Below the pieces are notes generated by a model that made no database searches, was not told the DNA's origin, and was given only the letters and a program-made list of their open reading frames with translations. The translations under genes were made by a program, and so were the position numbers. From JBNJGB01 sp051747385 (lineage in GTDB: Bacteria; Myxococcota_A; UBA9042; PHBI01; JACKFB01), in NCBI GenBank assembly GCA_051747385.1, contig JBNJGB010000001.1:62001-126000 (forward strand): a stretch of DNA of 64,000 nucleotides, written 5' to 3'. Below, one piece after another: positions 54,682 through 63,733 of the stretch (positions are counted from its first letter, which is position 1; each line of letters begins with the position of its first letter).

Positions 54682-55506
54682 CTACACGGGGCCGCGGCCG
54701 CGCTGCTCCATCGTGCGCAGGATGATGGCCGCCGTCTCCTCGATGGCCCGGCCCGAGACGTCGATGACCTTCCACTCGGGGTGCCCCCGGAAGATCTCCT
54801 TCGCGTACTCGCTCTCGCGGATGATGTGATCACGCCGGGCGTAGTCCGCGTCCGCCGGCATGTTCAGGGCCTTGAGGCGGGCCCGCCGGATGCGGATGAG
54901 GCTGGCCACGTCGATGGTCAGGCCGAACACCCGGTCCGGCGCCACCTTGGACAGATCCGAGGGCAGCGGCAGGTCCAGGACGATGGGCACGTTGGCCACC
55001 TTCCAGCCCTTCTGGGCCATGTAGGTGGACAGCGGCGTCTTGCTCGTCCGGGAGATCCCCACCAGCACGATGTCCGCCGACGGGAGCTGACGCACGGCCT
55101 GGCCGTCGTCGTGCTTCACGGCGAACTCCATCGCCTCGATGCGGCGGAAGTAGTCGGCCGTGAGGCGCGGGATGCCCGGCCGGCCCGTCGGCGGCTCGCC
55201 GAAGAACGACGCGAGCTGGTGCATGAGGTGGCCGATGAGGTCCACCGTCACCAGGCCGTACTCGTCGGCCCGCTGGTGCAGCAGCTCCCGCTGGTCCGGA
55301 TTCACGATGGTGTACAGCACCATCGCGCCCTGGGCGCCGGCCATCTCCAGGATCTCGTCGAGGCGCTCGTCCTTGCGCACCATGCTGAAGATGCGCAGGT
55401 CCGGCTCCACGCCGCGGAACTGGATCAGCGCGGCGCGGAGGGTGCGCTCGGCCGTCTCCGCCGTGGCGTCGGAGATGACGTAGATCGGGCGGGGATCGGT
55501 CGTCAC
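54682..55506 (-). CDS. PpsR/DUF299-type kinase-pyrophosphorylase (PEP synthase or PPDK regulator)
   Basis: A 274-residue bifunctional regulator that phosphorylates and dephosphorylates PEP synthetase (PpsA) or PPDK. It begins IYVISDATAETAERTLRAAL, has the P-loop-like GISRTSKTPLS at 150-160, and ends ... CRDHI-like ARRDHIIRESEYAKEIFRGH then VIDVSGRAIEETAAIIL, the family pattern. GTG at 55506 is 4 bases after the upstream cystathionine beta-synthase gene, so they are cotranscribed. No ppsA or ppdK gene is in the window, so the target is unknown. Coupling to sulfur amino-acid metabolism is unusual. Confidence 0.9.
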   Translation of the reverse strand: MTTDPRPIYVISDATAETAERTLRAALIQFRGVEPDLRIFSMVRKDERLDEILEMAGAQGAMVLYTIVNPDQRELLHQRADEYGLVTVDLIGHLMHQLASFFGEPPTGRPGIPRLTADYFRRIEAMEFAVKHDDGQAVRQLPSADIVLVGISRTSKTPLSTYMAQKGWKVANVPIVLDLPLPSDLSKVAPDRVFGLTIDVASLIRIRRARLKALNMPADADYARRDHIIRESEYAKEIFRGHPEWKVIDVSGRAIEETAAIILRTMEQRGRGPV

Positions 55507-55510
55507 CGGA

Positions 55511-56890
55511 TCAACCCGACAGCCGCGTGGAGATCCAGTCGATGAAGTCGATGTTGGTCAGGATGCCGATGACCCGGCCCCCGTCCTCCACGACCACGAC
55601 CTTGCCCTGGGCGAAGAGCTGGCTCAGGAGGCTGGTCCGGTTCTGGGCCTCCACCAGCGCGAAGTCGTTGTCCAAAAACCCGTCGATGGACGCCTGCCGA
55701 TCGGCGCGCCCCTCGATGAGGGCCGTCAGCAGATCGTTTTCGCTGATGAGCCCCCGCATCTTCCCGGCCTCGCTGATGACCGGGAGCTGGCTGATCCCGT
55801 GCTCCTTCATCTGGGCGATGACCTTCTCGAAGGTGTCGCCCGGCCGCGCGCTCACCAGCGTCGCGGACTGCCGCGCCAGCAGGTCGGCGACCCGCTCCTC
55901 GCCGATCTCCGGCTCGAGGTAGCCGCCCTCCTTCATCCAGGTGTCGTTGAAGATCTTCGACAGGTACCGGCTCGCGGAGTCCGGCAGGATGACGAGGATG
56001 TTCTCCTTTTCCTTCGTCTTCTCGGCGTAGCGCACCGCCGCGCAGATCGCGCCGCCCGCGGAGCCGCCCGCGTAGATGCCCTCCTCGCGGACCACCCGCC
56101 GGGTCCACTGGAAGCACTCCTTGTCGGACACCCGCACCACCTCGTCCACCACGGAGAAGTCCATGGTCGACGGCAGGAAGTCCTCGCCGAAGCCCTCGAC
56201 GCGGTAGGTGTGCGCCTGGGTCAGCCGCCCGGTCTTGAAGTAGTCGTAGTAGACGCTCCCCACCGGGTCGACGCCGATGATCTTCAAGTCCGGGTTCTTC
56301 TCCTTCAGGTAGCGCCCGATGCCGGAGATGGTCCCGCCGGTGCCCATCCCGATGACCACCGCGTCCACCTCGCCGCCGGTCTGCTCCCAGATCTCCGGCC
56401 CCGTGGACAGCTCGTGGGCCTTGGGGTTCGACGGGTTGTGGTACTGGTTCGCCAGGATGGCGCCGGGGGTCTCCTCGGCGATGCGCTCGGCCACCTTGTA
56501 GTAGCTGCGCGGATCGTCGGGCTCCACGTTGGTCGGCGTCACCACGACCTTCGCGCCGAACGCGCGGAGCGAGGCCATCTTCTCCTCGCTCATCTTGTCG
56601 GGCATCACGAACACGCACTTGTAGCCGCGGATGGCCGCCACCATGGCCAGACCCATCCCGGTGTTGCCGCTCGTGCACTCCACGATGGTGCCGCCCGGGC
56701 GCAGCCGGCCCTCGGCCTCCGCGTCGTCCACGATCTGGATGGCCGGCCGATCCTTCACGCTCCCGCCGGGGTTCAGGAACTCCAGCTTGGCGTAGATGTC
56801 GGCCTCCACGTGGGAAGCCAGCCGGTTGATCCGCACGATGGGCGTATCGCCCACCGCCTGCACGACGTTCTCGTAGGCGCCCTTCATCAT
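55511..56890 (-). CDS. cystathionine beta-synthase, PLP domain plus two CBS domains
   Basis: A 459-residue enzyme condensing (activated) serine with homocysteine to cystathionine. The PLP fold has Lys46 in NPGGSVKDR, the phosphate loop in TSGNTGMGL and GMGTGGTISGIGRY. The C-terminal part has two CBS domains (about 335-395 and 400-455; ATLVSARPGDTFEKVIAQMK, ISQLPVISEAGKMRGLISEN, VVVVEDGGRVIGILTNIDFI). No heme-binding N-terminus is present. Plain cysteine synthases lack the CBS domains, hence the call. Two adjacent ATGs (56890 and 56887) are possible starts. Confidence 0.92.
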   Translation of the reverse strand: MMKGAYENVVQAVGDTPIVRINRLASHVEADIYAKLEFLNPGGSVKDRPAIQIVDDAEAEGRLRPGGTIVECTSGNTGMGLAMVAAIRGYKCVFVMPDKMSEEKMASLRAFGAKVVVTPTNVEPDDPRSYYKVAERIAEETPGAILANQYHNPSNPKAHELSTGPEIWEQTGGEVDAVVIGMGTGGTISGIGRYLKEKNPDLKIIGVDPVGSVYYDYFKTGRLTQAHTYRVEGFGEDFLPSTMDFSVVDEVVRVSDKECFQWTRRVVREEGIYAGGSAGGAICAAVRYAEKTKEKENILVILPDSASRYLSKIFNDTWMKEGGYLEPEIGEERVADLLARQSATLVSARPGDTFEKVIAQMKEHGISQLPVISEAGKMRGLISENDLLTALIEGRADRQASIDGFLDNDFALVEAQNRTSLLSQLFAQGKVVVVEDGGRVIGILTNIDFIDWISTRLSG

Positions 56891-57001
56891 CGTCCGTCTT
56901 CCCCCGATCTCGCACCGGTGCCGTTGGGACCGGGGAACCTAGCGCCCGGCCGCCCGGTTGGCAAACGCGATCCCCGGCGCCTCGTCACGCGGGAGTGTCA
57001 C

Positions 57002-57919
57002 TCACGGCTCGTCCGCTCCGAGGGCGGCCCCCACGACGCCTGCGTCGCCGCCCAGATCGCCGGCCACGATCCGCACGCCCTGGGACATGCTCCGGAACGT
57101 GCTGGCTCGGAAGCTCCGCTCGAGGGCGGGCATGAAGAGATCGGCGCTGGCCGCGATGCCGCCCAGCAGCACGACCCGCATCACGTCCAGGGTGTGCACG
57201 AATCCCCCGATGGCCTGGCCGAGGTGGTGGCCGACCCCCTCGTACAGCTCCCGCATCCGGGCGTCGCCGGCCCGCGCCCGCTCGGCGCTGATCTCCGGCG
57301 CCCCCGGGTCGTCGGCCAGGTGCTCGTAGCCTCCGCCGATCTCCTGCAGGGTCTGCCGGATGCCCACCGCGCCCGCGTACTGCTCCAGGCAGCCCCGATT
57401 GCCGCAGCCGCAGGGCCGCCCGCCCGGCACCACCGTCACGTGGCCCAGCTCTCCGGCCATGCCGCGCACCCCGCGCCACAGGCGCCCGTCCAGGATGATG
57501 CCGCCGCCCACGCCCGTACCGAGGGTGAGGCCGAACAGGCTCTCCACGCCCCGCCCCGCGCCGGCCCGGGCCTCGCCGAGGACGGCCGCGTTGGCGTCGT
57601 TCTCCAGGGCCACGGGCAGGGAGGTGCGCTCCCCGAGGCGCCGGCCCAGGTCGAAGTCCCTCCAGGCGGGGAAGTTCGGGCTCTCCCGGATGACGCCCCG
57701 GCGCCGATCCAGCACGCCGGCCGCGGCCACGCCCAGGGCCCGGACCTCCACCCCGGCGGCCTCGCGCAGGCCCGCGACGACCTCCGCCAGCGCGTCGACG
57801 ACGGCGTCGGCCTCCTTCCGCTCGCCCACGGGCTCCACGACGCGCCGGACGACCCGCCCGCCCTCGTCCACGAGCCCGGCCTTGATCCGCGTGCCGCCCA
57901 GGTCGATGCCGATCCGCAC
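57002..57919 (-). CDS. ROK-family sugar kinase (glucokinase-like)
   Basis: A 305-residue ROK kinase. The ATP motif is IGIDLGGTRIKAGLVDEGGR, the catalytic Asp is in ALENDANAAVLGEA, the ROK signature LTLGTGVGGGIILDG follows, and the zinc motif is CGCGNRGCLEQYAG. Most bacterial proteins of this form phosphorylate glucose, but N-acetyl-hexosamine or mannose kinases look alike. GTG at 57919 has GAGGAGGG just upstream. Confidence 0.9.
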   Translation of the reverse strand: MRIGIDLGGTRIKAGLVDEGGRVVRRVVEPVGERKEADAVVDALAEVVAGLREAAGVEVRALGVAAAGVLDRRRGVIRESPNFPAWRDFDLGRRLGERTSLPVALENDANAAVLGEARAGAGRGVESLFGLTLGTGVGGGIILDGRLWRGVRGMAGELGHVTVVPGGRPCGCGNRGCLEQYAGAVGIRQTLQEIGGGYEHLADDPGAPEISAERARAGDARMRELYEGVGHHLGQAIGGFVHTLDVMRVVLLGGIAASADLFMPALERSFRASTFRSMSQGVRIVAGDLGGDAGVVGAALGADEP

Positions 57920-58219
57920 GTCGCCCTCCTCGCGCCGGTGCGACGATCATACACCCGGAGGCCGGCTTCGGAGCGCCAACCCGGAATTCTCACGAGACGT
58001 CGAGCGAAGCGCCGGGAGGCGTCCGTGGATCCGGCGTGGCGCGGACTGGCGGCCACTGAAAGCGGCGCAGCGCGCCGCAGCGCCGGTCCGCAGGACCGGT
58101 AGAGCCGGGGAGCGCAGCGACCCGGAGTACTCACAGTACGTCGAAGTGGCCGGAGGGAGCACGCGCCGGAGACGCGGGCGGATCCCAAGCTGCAGCCGGC
58201 GGATCGTGAGAAGGCCGGG
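57920..58219. other. intergenic region filled by an inverted-repeat-bounded element
   Basis: Three hundred bases between two genes on the same strand. No gene is present; 240 bases of it are the element described separately. Confidence 0.6.
57980..58219. repeat. 240-bp element with 16-bp terminal inverted repeats
   Basis: The left end CCCGGAATTCTCACGA (57980-57995) matches the inverse of the right end TCGTGAGAAGGCCGGG (58204-58219) at 14 of 16 positions. The inside is GC-rich with further dyads (e.g. GAGTACTCACAGTACGTCGA) and has no open frame of note. The right end abuts the asnB stop codon. It resembles a MITE or REP-type intergenic element; I see no transposase. Confidence 0.75.
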
Positions 58220-60148
58220 CTAACCGGGTCCCCAGCGGCCGGTGCGCCACAGCTCCAGGGAGATGGCGCTCCACAGCGGCTTGCGGTGGTTCACCCGCCC
58301 GGAGAGGTGCTCGGCCTTGAGCCGCTCCGTCCACGCGGGGTCCAGGAGGCCGCCCGCCGCGACGCGCCGCGGGTCCAGGACGTGCTCCATCCAGGGCCGG
58401 AGCGGACCGCGCAGCCACGCGGCCACCGGGATCCCGAAGCCCTTCTTGGGGCGCGCCGCGATCGACTCGGGCACCTTGCGCGCCAGGACGTCCCGGAGGA
58501 CGCGCTTCGTGGTCCGGCCCCGCAGCTTGTGGCGGACCGTGATCCGGGCGCAGACGGCCAGCACCTCCCGGTCCAGGAAGGGCGCGCGCGCCTCCAGGCT
58601 GTGGGCCATGGACGCGCGGTCCACCTTCGTCAGCACCATGTCCCCGAGGTAGTTCCGGAAGTAGAGCCACGCCAGGCGCTCGAGGGGGTGGGCGTCCGGG
58701 CGCCGCGCGTCGAAGTCCGCGGCCAGGGCGTCCACCTCGGCGAACAACGCGTCGTCCGGCGCCTGCGCCAACAGCGACGCCGGCAGGGCCTCCGCGTGCT
58801 CCGCGGGCGGGACGCCCCCCACCCAGACCGGGTGCCGGTGGGTCGGCGGCAGGTCGAGGCCCGACAGGAACCGCCGGAGCTCGAAGTCCAGGCTCATGTG
58901 GTGCGTGGAGGCCGGCAGCCTCCGGGCCAGCGGCTCGACGGTCCGCGCGCGCACGGCCCGCGGCACCCGGGCCGCCCAGCGGGCCACCGCCTCCATGAAG
59001 AACGCCGGATGGCCCAGGAGCAGCTCGTCGCCCCCGTCTCCGCCCAGGGCCACCGTGACGTGACGCCGCGTGAAGCGGCTCAGCAGGAAGGTCGGGACGA
59101 TGGACGGATCCGCGAACGGCTCGTCCAGGATGCCCAGGATCTCCGGGACCAGGTCCACCAGGGCGCTCGGCTCCAGGAGCTCCTCGTAGTGATCGGTGCC
59201 GAAGTGGCGCGCCACGGTCCGGGCATGCTCCGACTCGTCGAAGCCCGGGTCCCGGAAGCCGACGGCGAAGGTGCGGATGTCGGCCGGAACGACCCGCTCC
59301 GCCAGGGCCGCCACCACCGCCGTGCTGTCCAGACCGCCAGACAGGAACACCCCCAGGGGCACGTCGGACATCAGCCGCGCCTCGACCGCCCGCCCCAGCG
59401 CACCCCAGAGCGCCTCGCCGGCGTCCGACAGCCGACGGAACCGCGGCGTCCCCGGCGGCGCCTCGAAGTAGCGATCGACGCGGGACTCGCCCACCTGCCA
59501 CACCACCCGGCCGCCCGGCGGCACCCGGCGGATCTGCCGGTAGATGGTCGCCTCGCCCGGCACGGCGTCGAAGGCGAGGTAGCGCCGCAGGGCGACCGGG
59601 TCCACCTCGCGCCGGACCAGGGGGTGCAGGAGCAGGGCCTTCGGCTCGGAGGCGAACGCGATGCCCCCGCCGGGGAGCGGCGCCCAGTAGACGGGCTTCT
59701 GGCCGGCGGGATCCCGGGCCAGCAGCAGCGTCCCGCTCCGGGCGTCCCAGGCCGCCAGGCCGAACATGCCCCCGAGGACCTCCGGCAGGCGCTCCCGCTC
59801 CAACCGCCACAGCCAGGGGATGACCGCGCAGTCGTTGGCGGCGATGCGGGCCTCGGGCGTGGCGTGGACGATGCGGCGCCGGAGCGCGTGGTGGTCGTAG
59901 ATCTCTCCGTTGGCGCTCACCACGACCTCGGACCGCTCGTCCCGACCCCGGAGCACGAAGGGCTGATGCCCCCCCTCACCCAAGTCGACGATGGCCAGGC
60001 GGCGATGCCCCATCCACAGCGGCGGCGCGAAGAGCTCTCCGGCGTCGTCCGGCCCCCGGTGCGTCAGCACGTCCCGCATGGCGCGCAGGACGCGCTCGGG
60101 GTCGGGGGTGCGCCCTCCGGGGTCCACGAATCCGACGATCCCGCACAT
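58220..60148 (-). CDS. asnB: asparagine synthetase (glutamine-hydrolysing)
   Basis: A 642-residue class-II amidotransferase. Cys2 in MCGIVGFVDPGG is the glutaminase nucleophile; RGPDDAGELF and SANGEIYDH complete that domain. The synthetase domain (from ~220) has the PP-loop FLSGGLDSTAVVAAL and DELLLGHPAFF, then KVDRASMAHSLEARAPFLDR and AARPKKGFGIP. ATG at 60148 overlaps the TGA of the upstream mini-glycosyltransferase (ATGA), so translation may be coupled. Such AsnB-type enzymes may also be part of surface polysaccharide clusters, which fits the adjacent glycosyltransferase remnant. Confidence 0.93.
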   Translation of the reverse strand: MCGIVGFVDPGGRTPDPERVLRAMRDVLTHRGPDDAGELFAPPLWMGHRRLAIVDLGEGGHQPFVLRGRDERSEVVVSANGEIYDHHALRRRIVHATPEARIAANDCAVIPWLWRLERERLPEVLGGMFGLAAWDARSGTLLLARDPAGQKPVYWAPLPGGGIAFASEPKALLLHPLVRREVDPVALRRYLAFDAVPGEATIYRQIRRVPPGGRVVWQVGESRVDRYFEAPPGTPRFRRLSDAGEALWGALGRAVEARLMSDVPLGVFLSGGLDSTAVVAALAERVVPADIRTFAVGFRDPGFDESEHARTVARHFGTDHYEELLEPSALVDLVPEILGILDEPFADPSIVPTFLLSRFTRRHVTVALGGDGGDELLLGHPAFFMEAVARWAARVPRAVRARTVEPLARRLPASTHHMSLDFELRRFLSGLDLPPTHRHPVWVGGVPPAEHAEALPASLLAQAPDDALFAEVDALAADFDARRPDAHPLERLAWLYFRNYLGDMVLTKVDRASMAHSLEARAPFLDREVLAVCARITVRHKLRGRTTKRVLRDVLARKVPESIAARPKKGFGIPVAAWLRGPLRPWMEHVLDPRRVAAGGLLDPAWTERLKAEHLSGRVNHRKPLWSAISLELWRTGRWGPG

Positions 60149-60486
60149 CAGCGCCGCCGCTCATCCTCGGGGAGGTTGACGGTCTCGCGGACCAGGTCGG
60201 TGCGCTTGCCCTGGGACTCGCAGTCGATGCGCATGGCGATCTCGGCGACGAGGAGGTCGAACAGCATCACCTGGAGGCCGGCCAGGGCCAGGAAGATGCC
60301 CACCAGGAAGGAGGGGGCCCCGCGATCGGCGCGCCAGCCGCTCGCCACGTCGTAGCCGGCTCGGCCCCGCTCGGTCCGACTTTCCCCGGACACTGCCAGG
60401 CGGCGGATCACCTCGAAGGTCCCGTCCGTGGAGCCGTCGACGATGGACACGTCGATCGCCGGCGCGTCGTCGCTCACGGACGCCAT
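60148..60486 (-). pseudogene. internally deleted, still in-frame GT2 glycosyltransferase remnant
   Basis: A 112-residue reading frame assembled from pieces of a dolichol-phosphate-mannose-synthase/GtrB-type glycosyltransferase: IDVSIV (start of the first strand), DGSTDGTFEVIRRLA (the GT-A nucleotide-binding loop), GYDVASGWRADR (mid-domain), then the C-terminal membrane helix FLVGIFLALAGLQVMLFDLL and end RIDCESQGKRTDLVRETVNL. The DxD region and most of the catalytic core (~200 residues) are missing, yet the frame is intact with ATG and TGA overlapping both neighbours (13 bases with the upstream gene, ATGA with asnB). It may be a decaying gene kept for coupling or a small membrane protein. Confidence 0.7.
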
Positions 60487-61145
60487 ACGACCCCCACGCC
60501 GAACAGAGAGCGGTTCAGGTTGAACGGGAAGCGTTCGTCGCCGACCTCCACCCGGGCGATGGTGGCGAGGCCCTCGAACTCCATGAAGAAGCCCAGGTGC
60601 GACGTCGGATACAGGAGCAGGCCCACGGCGAAGCCGAAGCCGAAGCCGGAGGCCCGGCCCGACACGTCGCCCCGCGTGGCGTCCTCCACCTCGTCTGCCA
60701 TGGCGTCGCGCACCTCCGGCGTGAGGCGCATCCCCGACCAGCCCGGGCTGAGGCGGGTGTACAGGCCGCCCCAGGGGCCGTCGATGTACCGCCACCGGAT
60801 GTTCAGCGCGGCCCGCACCTGGCCCTGCATCCGCAGGGTGTCGCCGCGGAAGGTGAAGTGGCTGCCGCCCACGTGCTCCACGACGGCGCCCAGGTCCACG
60901 GAGGGCAGCCTCCAGCTCGCGCCGACACCGAACGCGGGGGCGGCGCGGGTCTCCTGGGAGATCTCGATGAGATCCCCGCCGATGCCCATGCCCAGGGCGG
61001 CCCCGCCGCGGACCTCCAGCCACCCCGTGAAGTACTCCGGGCCCTCGGTGGACGCGCTCGCGGGGGCGGCCAGGAGCACCAGCGCGCCGGCGCACACGAA
61101 GACGGCGAGCCCCACCCGAGCGCGCCCCGGGGACGCGCCGATCAT
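60474..61145 (-). CDS. putative outer-membrane beta-barrel protein
   Basis: A 223-residue exported protein with signal MIGASPGRARVGLAVFVCAG, cut near APASA. The mature part has beta-barrel-like strands (FTGWLEVRGGAALGMGIGGD, APAFGVGASWRLPSVDLGAV, GFGFGFAVGLLLYPTSHLGF, SLFGVGVVWRP). Its ATG overlaps the nadE TGA (ATGA). The C-terminal WRP does not end in Phe, so the outer-membrane assignment is moderate. No specific family was recognised. Confidence 0.72.
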   Translation of the reverse strand: MIGASPGRARVGLAVFVCAGALVLLAAPASASTEGPEYFTGWLEVRGGAALGMGIGGDLIEISQETRAAPAFGVGASWRLPSVDLGAVVEHVGGSHFTFRGDTLRMQGQVRAALNIRWRYIDGPWGGLYTRLSPGWSGMRLTPEVRDAMADEVEDATRGDVSGRASGFGFGFAVGLLLYPTSHLGFFMEFEGLATIARVEVGDERFPFNLNRSLFGVGVVWRP

Positions 61146-62800
61146 CGGCGCCTGTGGGCGATGGGGAAGCGGCGTCCGAAGCCGAAGGCCTTGGAGGTGA
61201 CCTTGATGCCCGGGGCGGACTGGCGGCGCTTGTACTCGTTCCGATGGATGAGCCCCACGACCCGCTCGACCTCGTCCGGATCGTGCCCGCGGGCGGCGAT
61301 CTGCTCGACGGACTCGTGCTCCTCGACGTAGAGGCGGACGATCTCGTCCAGGACCGGGTACGGCGGCAGGGTGTCCTCGTCCTTCTGGTCCGGGGCCAGC
61401 TCCGCGGAGGGCGGCTTGTCGAGGATGTTCTCCGGGACGACCTCGCGCCCGGCGTCCGCGTTGATGAGGCGGGCCACGTCGTAGACCATCATCTTCGGCA
61501 GGTCCGAGATGAGCGACAGCCCGCCGGCCATGTCCCCGTACAGGGTGCAGTAGCCCACGGCCAGCTCGCTCTTGTTGCCCGTGGACAGGACCATGTGGCC
61601 GAACTTGTTGGACCAGGCCATGAGGATGTTGCCTCGGATGCGCGCCTGGATGTTCTCCTCCGTGACGTCGCGCTTGCGGCCCTCGAAGAACCTGGCGAGG
61701 GTCGCCTCGTAGGCCTTCATGGTATCGTCGATGGGGACCACGTGGTGCTCCACGCCCAGGTTCCGCGCGAGAGCCCGGGCGTCCACCAGGCTGTGATCCG
61801 AGCTGAACGGCGACGGCATCAGCAGGGCCACGACCTTGTCCGGCCCCAGCGCCCGCGCCGCGACGGCGCAGACCACCGCGCTGTCGATGCCGCCGGACAG
61901 GCCGACCACCACCTGGCTGAAGCCGCACTTGTCCATGTAGTCGCGGAGGCCCAGCTCCAGGGCGCGGAGGACGGCGCGGCAGCCCTCCACCGGGGGATGG
62001 CACTCGGGCTGTCGCTCGTCGTCGCCGAGGGTGACCAGGGTCATGCCCTCGTCGAAGTGGGGTGCCTGGGCGATGAGGCGGCCCTCCCCGTCCACCGCGA
62101 AGCTGCCGCCGTCGAAGACCAGCTCGTCGTTGGCGCCGAACTGGTTGCAGTACAGGACCGGCACGCCGCCCTCCCGGGCCAGCTCGCAGACGAGGCGGCG
62201 GCGGGCGTCGAGCTTGTCCATGGAGTACGGGGAGGCGCTCACGTTGACGAGCACGTCGGCGCCGGCGGCGATCTGCTCGCGGGCGGGCTCCCGGTGATAC
62301 AGCGCCCGGCCGAACCACTCGGGGTCGGTCCAGATGTCCTCGCAGATGGTGACGCCGATGCGCCAGCCCTCGAAGTCGACGACCGGCGCCTGGGCGCCCG
62401 GCTCGAAGTAGCGGGCCTCGTCGAAGACGTCGTAGCTGGGCAGCAGCGCCTTTCGCCAGGTGTGCACGACGCGGCCGTCCGCGAGGAGGCTCGCCGCGTT
62501 GTACAGGGGCTTGCCCCGGGGCCCGTCGTTGGGGGCGACGTGGCCGATCAGGACGGCGATACCCCGGACGCGCGTGGCGAGGGAGATCACCGTCTCCACG
62601 TTGCCTTCCACGAACCCGGCGAGGTCTAGCAGGTCCTTGGGCGGATAGCCCACGGTGGCCATCTCCGGGAAGACGACCAGGTCGGCGCCGGCCGCCTTCG
62701 CCTCCTCGACCCGCTCGAAGAGGCGCTCGCGGATCGCCTCGATGGCGCCCACGAGGGGGTTGTCCTGCACCATGGCCACGGTGAGCTCGCGCTTCGTCAT
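61142..62800 (-). CDS. nadE: glutamine-dependent NAD+ synthetase
   Basis: NadE amidates deamido-NAD. The 552-residue protein has an N-terminal carbon-nitrogen hydrolase (glutaminase) domain with Glu46 (VVFPEMATVGYP), Lys117 (TWRKALLPSYD) and Cys153 (VTICEDIW), and a C-terminal synthetase domain with the PP-loop SGGIDSA at 302-308, ALLMPSPFSSDHSL, TGNKSELAVGY and LPPYPVLDEIV. ATG at 62800 is chosen; the frame upstream has no family similarity. Its stop overlaps the start of the outer-membrane protein gene. It is divergent from the gene at 62913. Confidence 0.95.
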   Translation of the reverse strand: MTKRELTVAMVQDNPLVGAIEAIRERLFERVEEAKAAGADLVVFPEMATVGYPPKDLLDLAGFVEGNVETVISLATRVRGIAVLIGHVAPNDGPRGKPLYNAASLLADGRVVHTWRKALLPSYDVFDEARYFEPGAQAPVVDFEGWRIGVTICEDIWTDPEWFGRALYHREPAREQIAAGADVLVNVSASPYSMDKLDARRRLVCELAREGGVPVLYCNQFGANDELVFDGGSFAVDGEGRLIAQAPHFDEGMTLVTLGDDERQPECHPPVEGCRAVLRALELGLRDYMDKCGFSQVVVGLSGGIDSAVVCAVAARALGPDKVVALLMPSPFSSDHSLVDARALARNLGVEHHVVPIDDTMKAYEATLARFFEGRKRDVTEENIQARIRGNILMAWSNKFGHMVLSTGNKSELAVGYCTLYGDMAGGLSLISDLPKMMVYDVARLINADAGREVVPENILDKPPSAELAPDQKDEDTLPPYPVLDEIVRLYVEEHESVEQIAARGHDPDEVERVVGLIHRNEYKRRQSAPGIKVTSKAFGFGRRFPIAHRRR

Positions 62801-62912
62801 GGCGCCATTCAAGCGGCGAAGGGCCCACACCGCAAGGCCCGCGTGCCCGCCCGCCGTCCACGGGCGCGACCGTCTTGTCGTCCATGGCGAGGCCGTGTAC
62901 TGTCCAGCGCCC

Positions 62913-63665
62913 ATGAGCCAGTACTCCCTCGTCGACCTGTACGTCCCGGCCTCCGCGGGCTCGCCCGAGGAGGTCGCGGAAGCCGCCGCGAACGCCGGCC
63001 TCGACGCGCTCGTCTACGTGGCCCACACCTGGGAGGAGCTCCCGGACGAGGAGGAGATCGCCGCCCTCGCCGAGCGCCGCGATCGCCCGACCGTGCACCC
63101 GGCCCTGGTGTCCCTGGGCCTCGGCTGGCGGTTCGCCCTGCTCCTCCCCGAGTGGGGCAACGAGACCGTCTACAACGCGGTGGAGGCCCTGGCCACGCCC
63201 GACGCGATCCAGACGACGGTCACGGAGGCGGGGGGCTGCGCGCTCCCGGTGAGCCCGCGGCAGTCCCCGGACGGCGAGGTCATGCGCGAGGGGCCGATCC
63301 TGGCCGACGAGCCGCCCATCGGGGTGGTCGCCCAGGTGGCCGGCGGCAGCGAGCTCGGCCGGGACCTGGACACGGAGGACGCGGGCGCGGCAGGCCGGCG
63401 CATCCTGGGGGCCACCGGCCCCTTCGGGAAGCTCCGCGACGTGGGTACGTTCATGACCTTCCTCCCGGGCGACGGTCGCGACGTGGACAACCTCGTCGAC
63501 GTGATCAACCGCGGGTTCGGCGTCGCCGTGGAGCGCACGGAGATCAGCTCCTCCCGAGGCAACGACGACCGCCGCGGCGGCGGGAGCAAGCGCGGCGAGC
63601 GCAGGAAGAAGCGGAGCCGCAGCCGGCGCGGCGGCCGGGGCCGGAAGAAGGGCGACGGGGAGTAG
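62913..63665 (+). CDS. conserved-looking protein of unknown function with basic Arg/Lys/Gly tail
   Basis: A 250-residue protein. The first ~205 residues start SQYSLVDLYVPASAGSPEEV and read like a TIM-barrel/PHP-type fold (AGLDALVYVAHTWEELPDEE, TPDAIQTTVTEAGGCALPVS), but most metal-binding His residues of PHP phosphoesterases are absent, so the family is a guess. The last ~45 residues (RGNDDRRGGGSKRGERRKKR ... RRGGRGRKKGDGE) are strongly basic, suggesting nucleic-acid or membrane contact. There is no signal peptide. A direct repeat begins immediately after the stop. Confidence 0.65.
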   Translation: MSQYSLVDLYVPASAGSPEEVAEAAANAGLDALVYVAHTWEELPDEEEIAALAERRDRPTVHPALVSLGLGWRFALLLPEWGNETVYNAVEALATPDAIQTTVTEAGGCALPVSPRQSPDGEVMREGPILADEPPIGVVAQVAGGSELGRDLDTEDAGAAGRRILGATGPFGKLRDVGTFMTFLPGDGRDVDNLVDVINRGFGVAVERTEISSSRGNDDRRGGGSKRGERRKKRSRSRRGGRGRKKGDGE

Positions 63666-63733
63666 GACCGCCGTCCCCGGCGGTCGGTGATCTCGCGCCA
63701 AGGCGCCAAGCCGCAAAGGCCAACGAACCGCTT
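63666..63733 (+). repeat. 68-bp direct repeat, left copy
   Basis: Identical to 63933-64000. It starts with a perfect hairpin GACCGCCG-TCCC-CGGCGGTC and contains CTCGCGCCAAGGCGCCAAGC, the reverse complement of the core of the array at 52461-52870. Confidence 0.95.
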
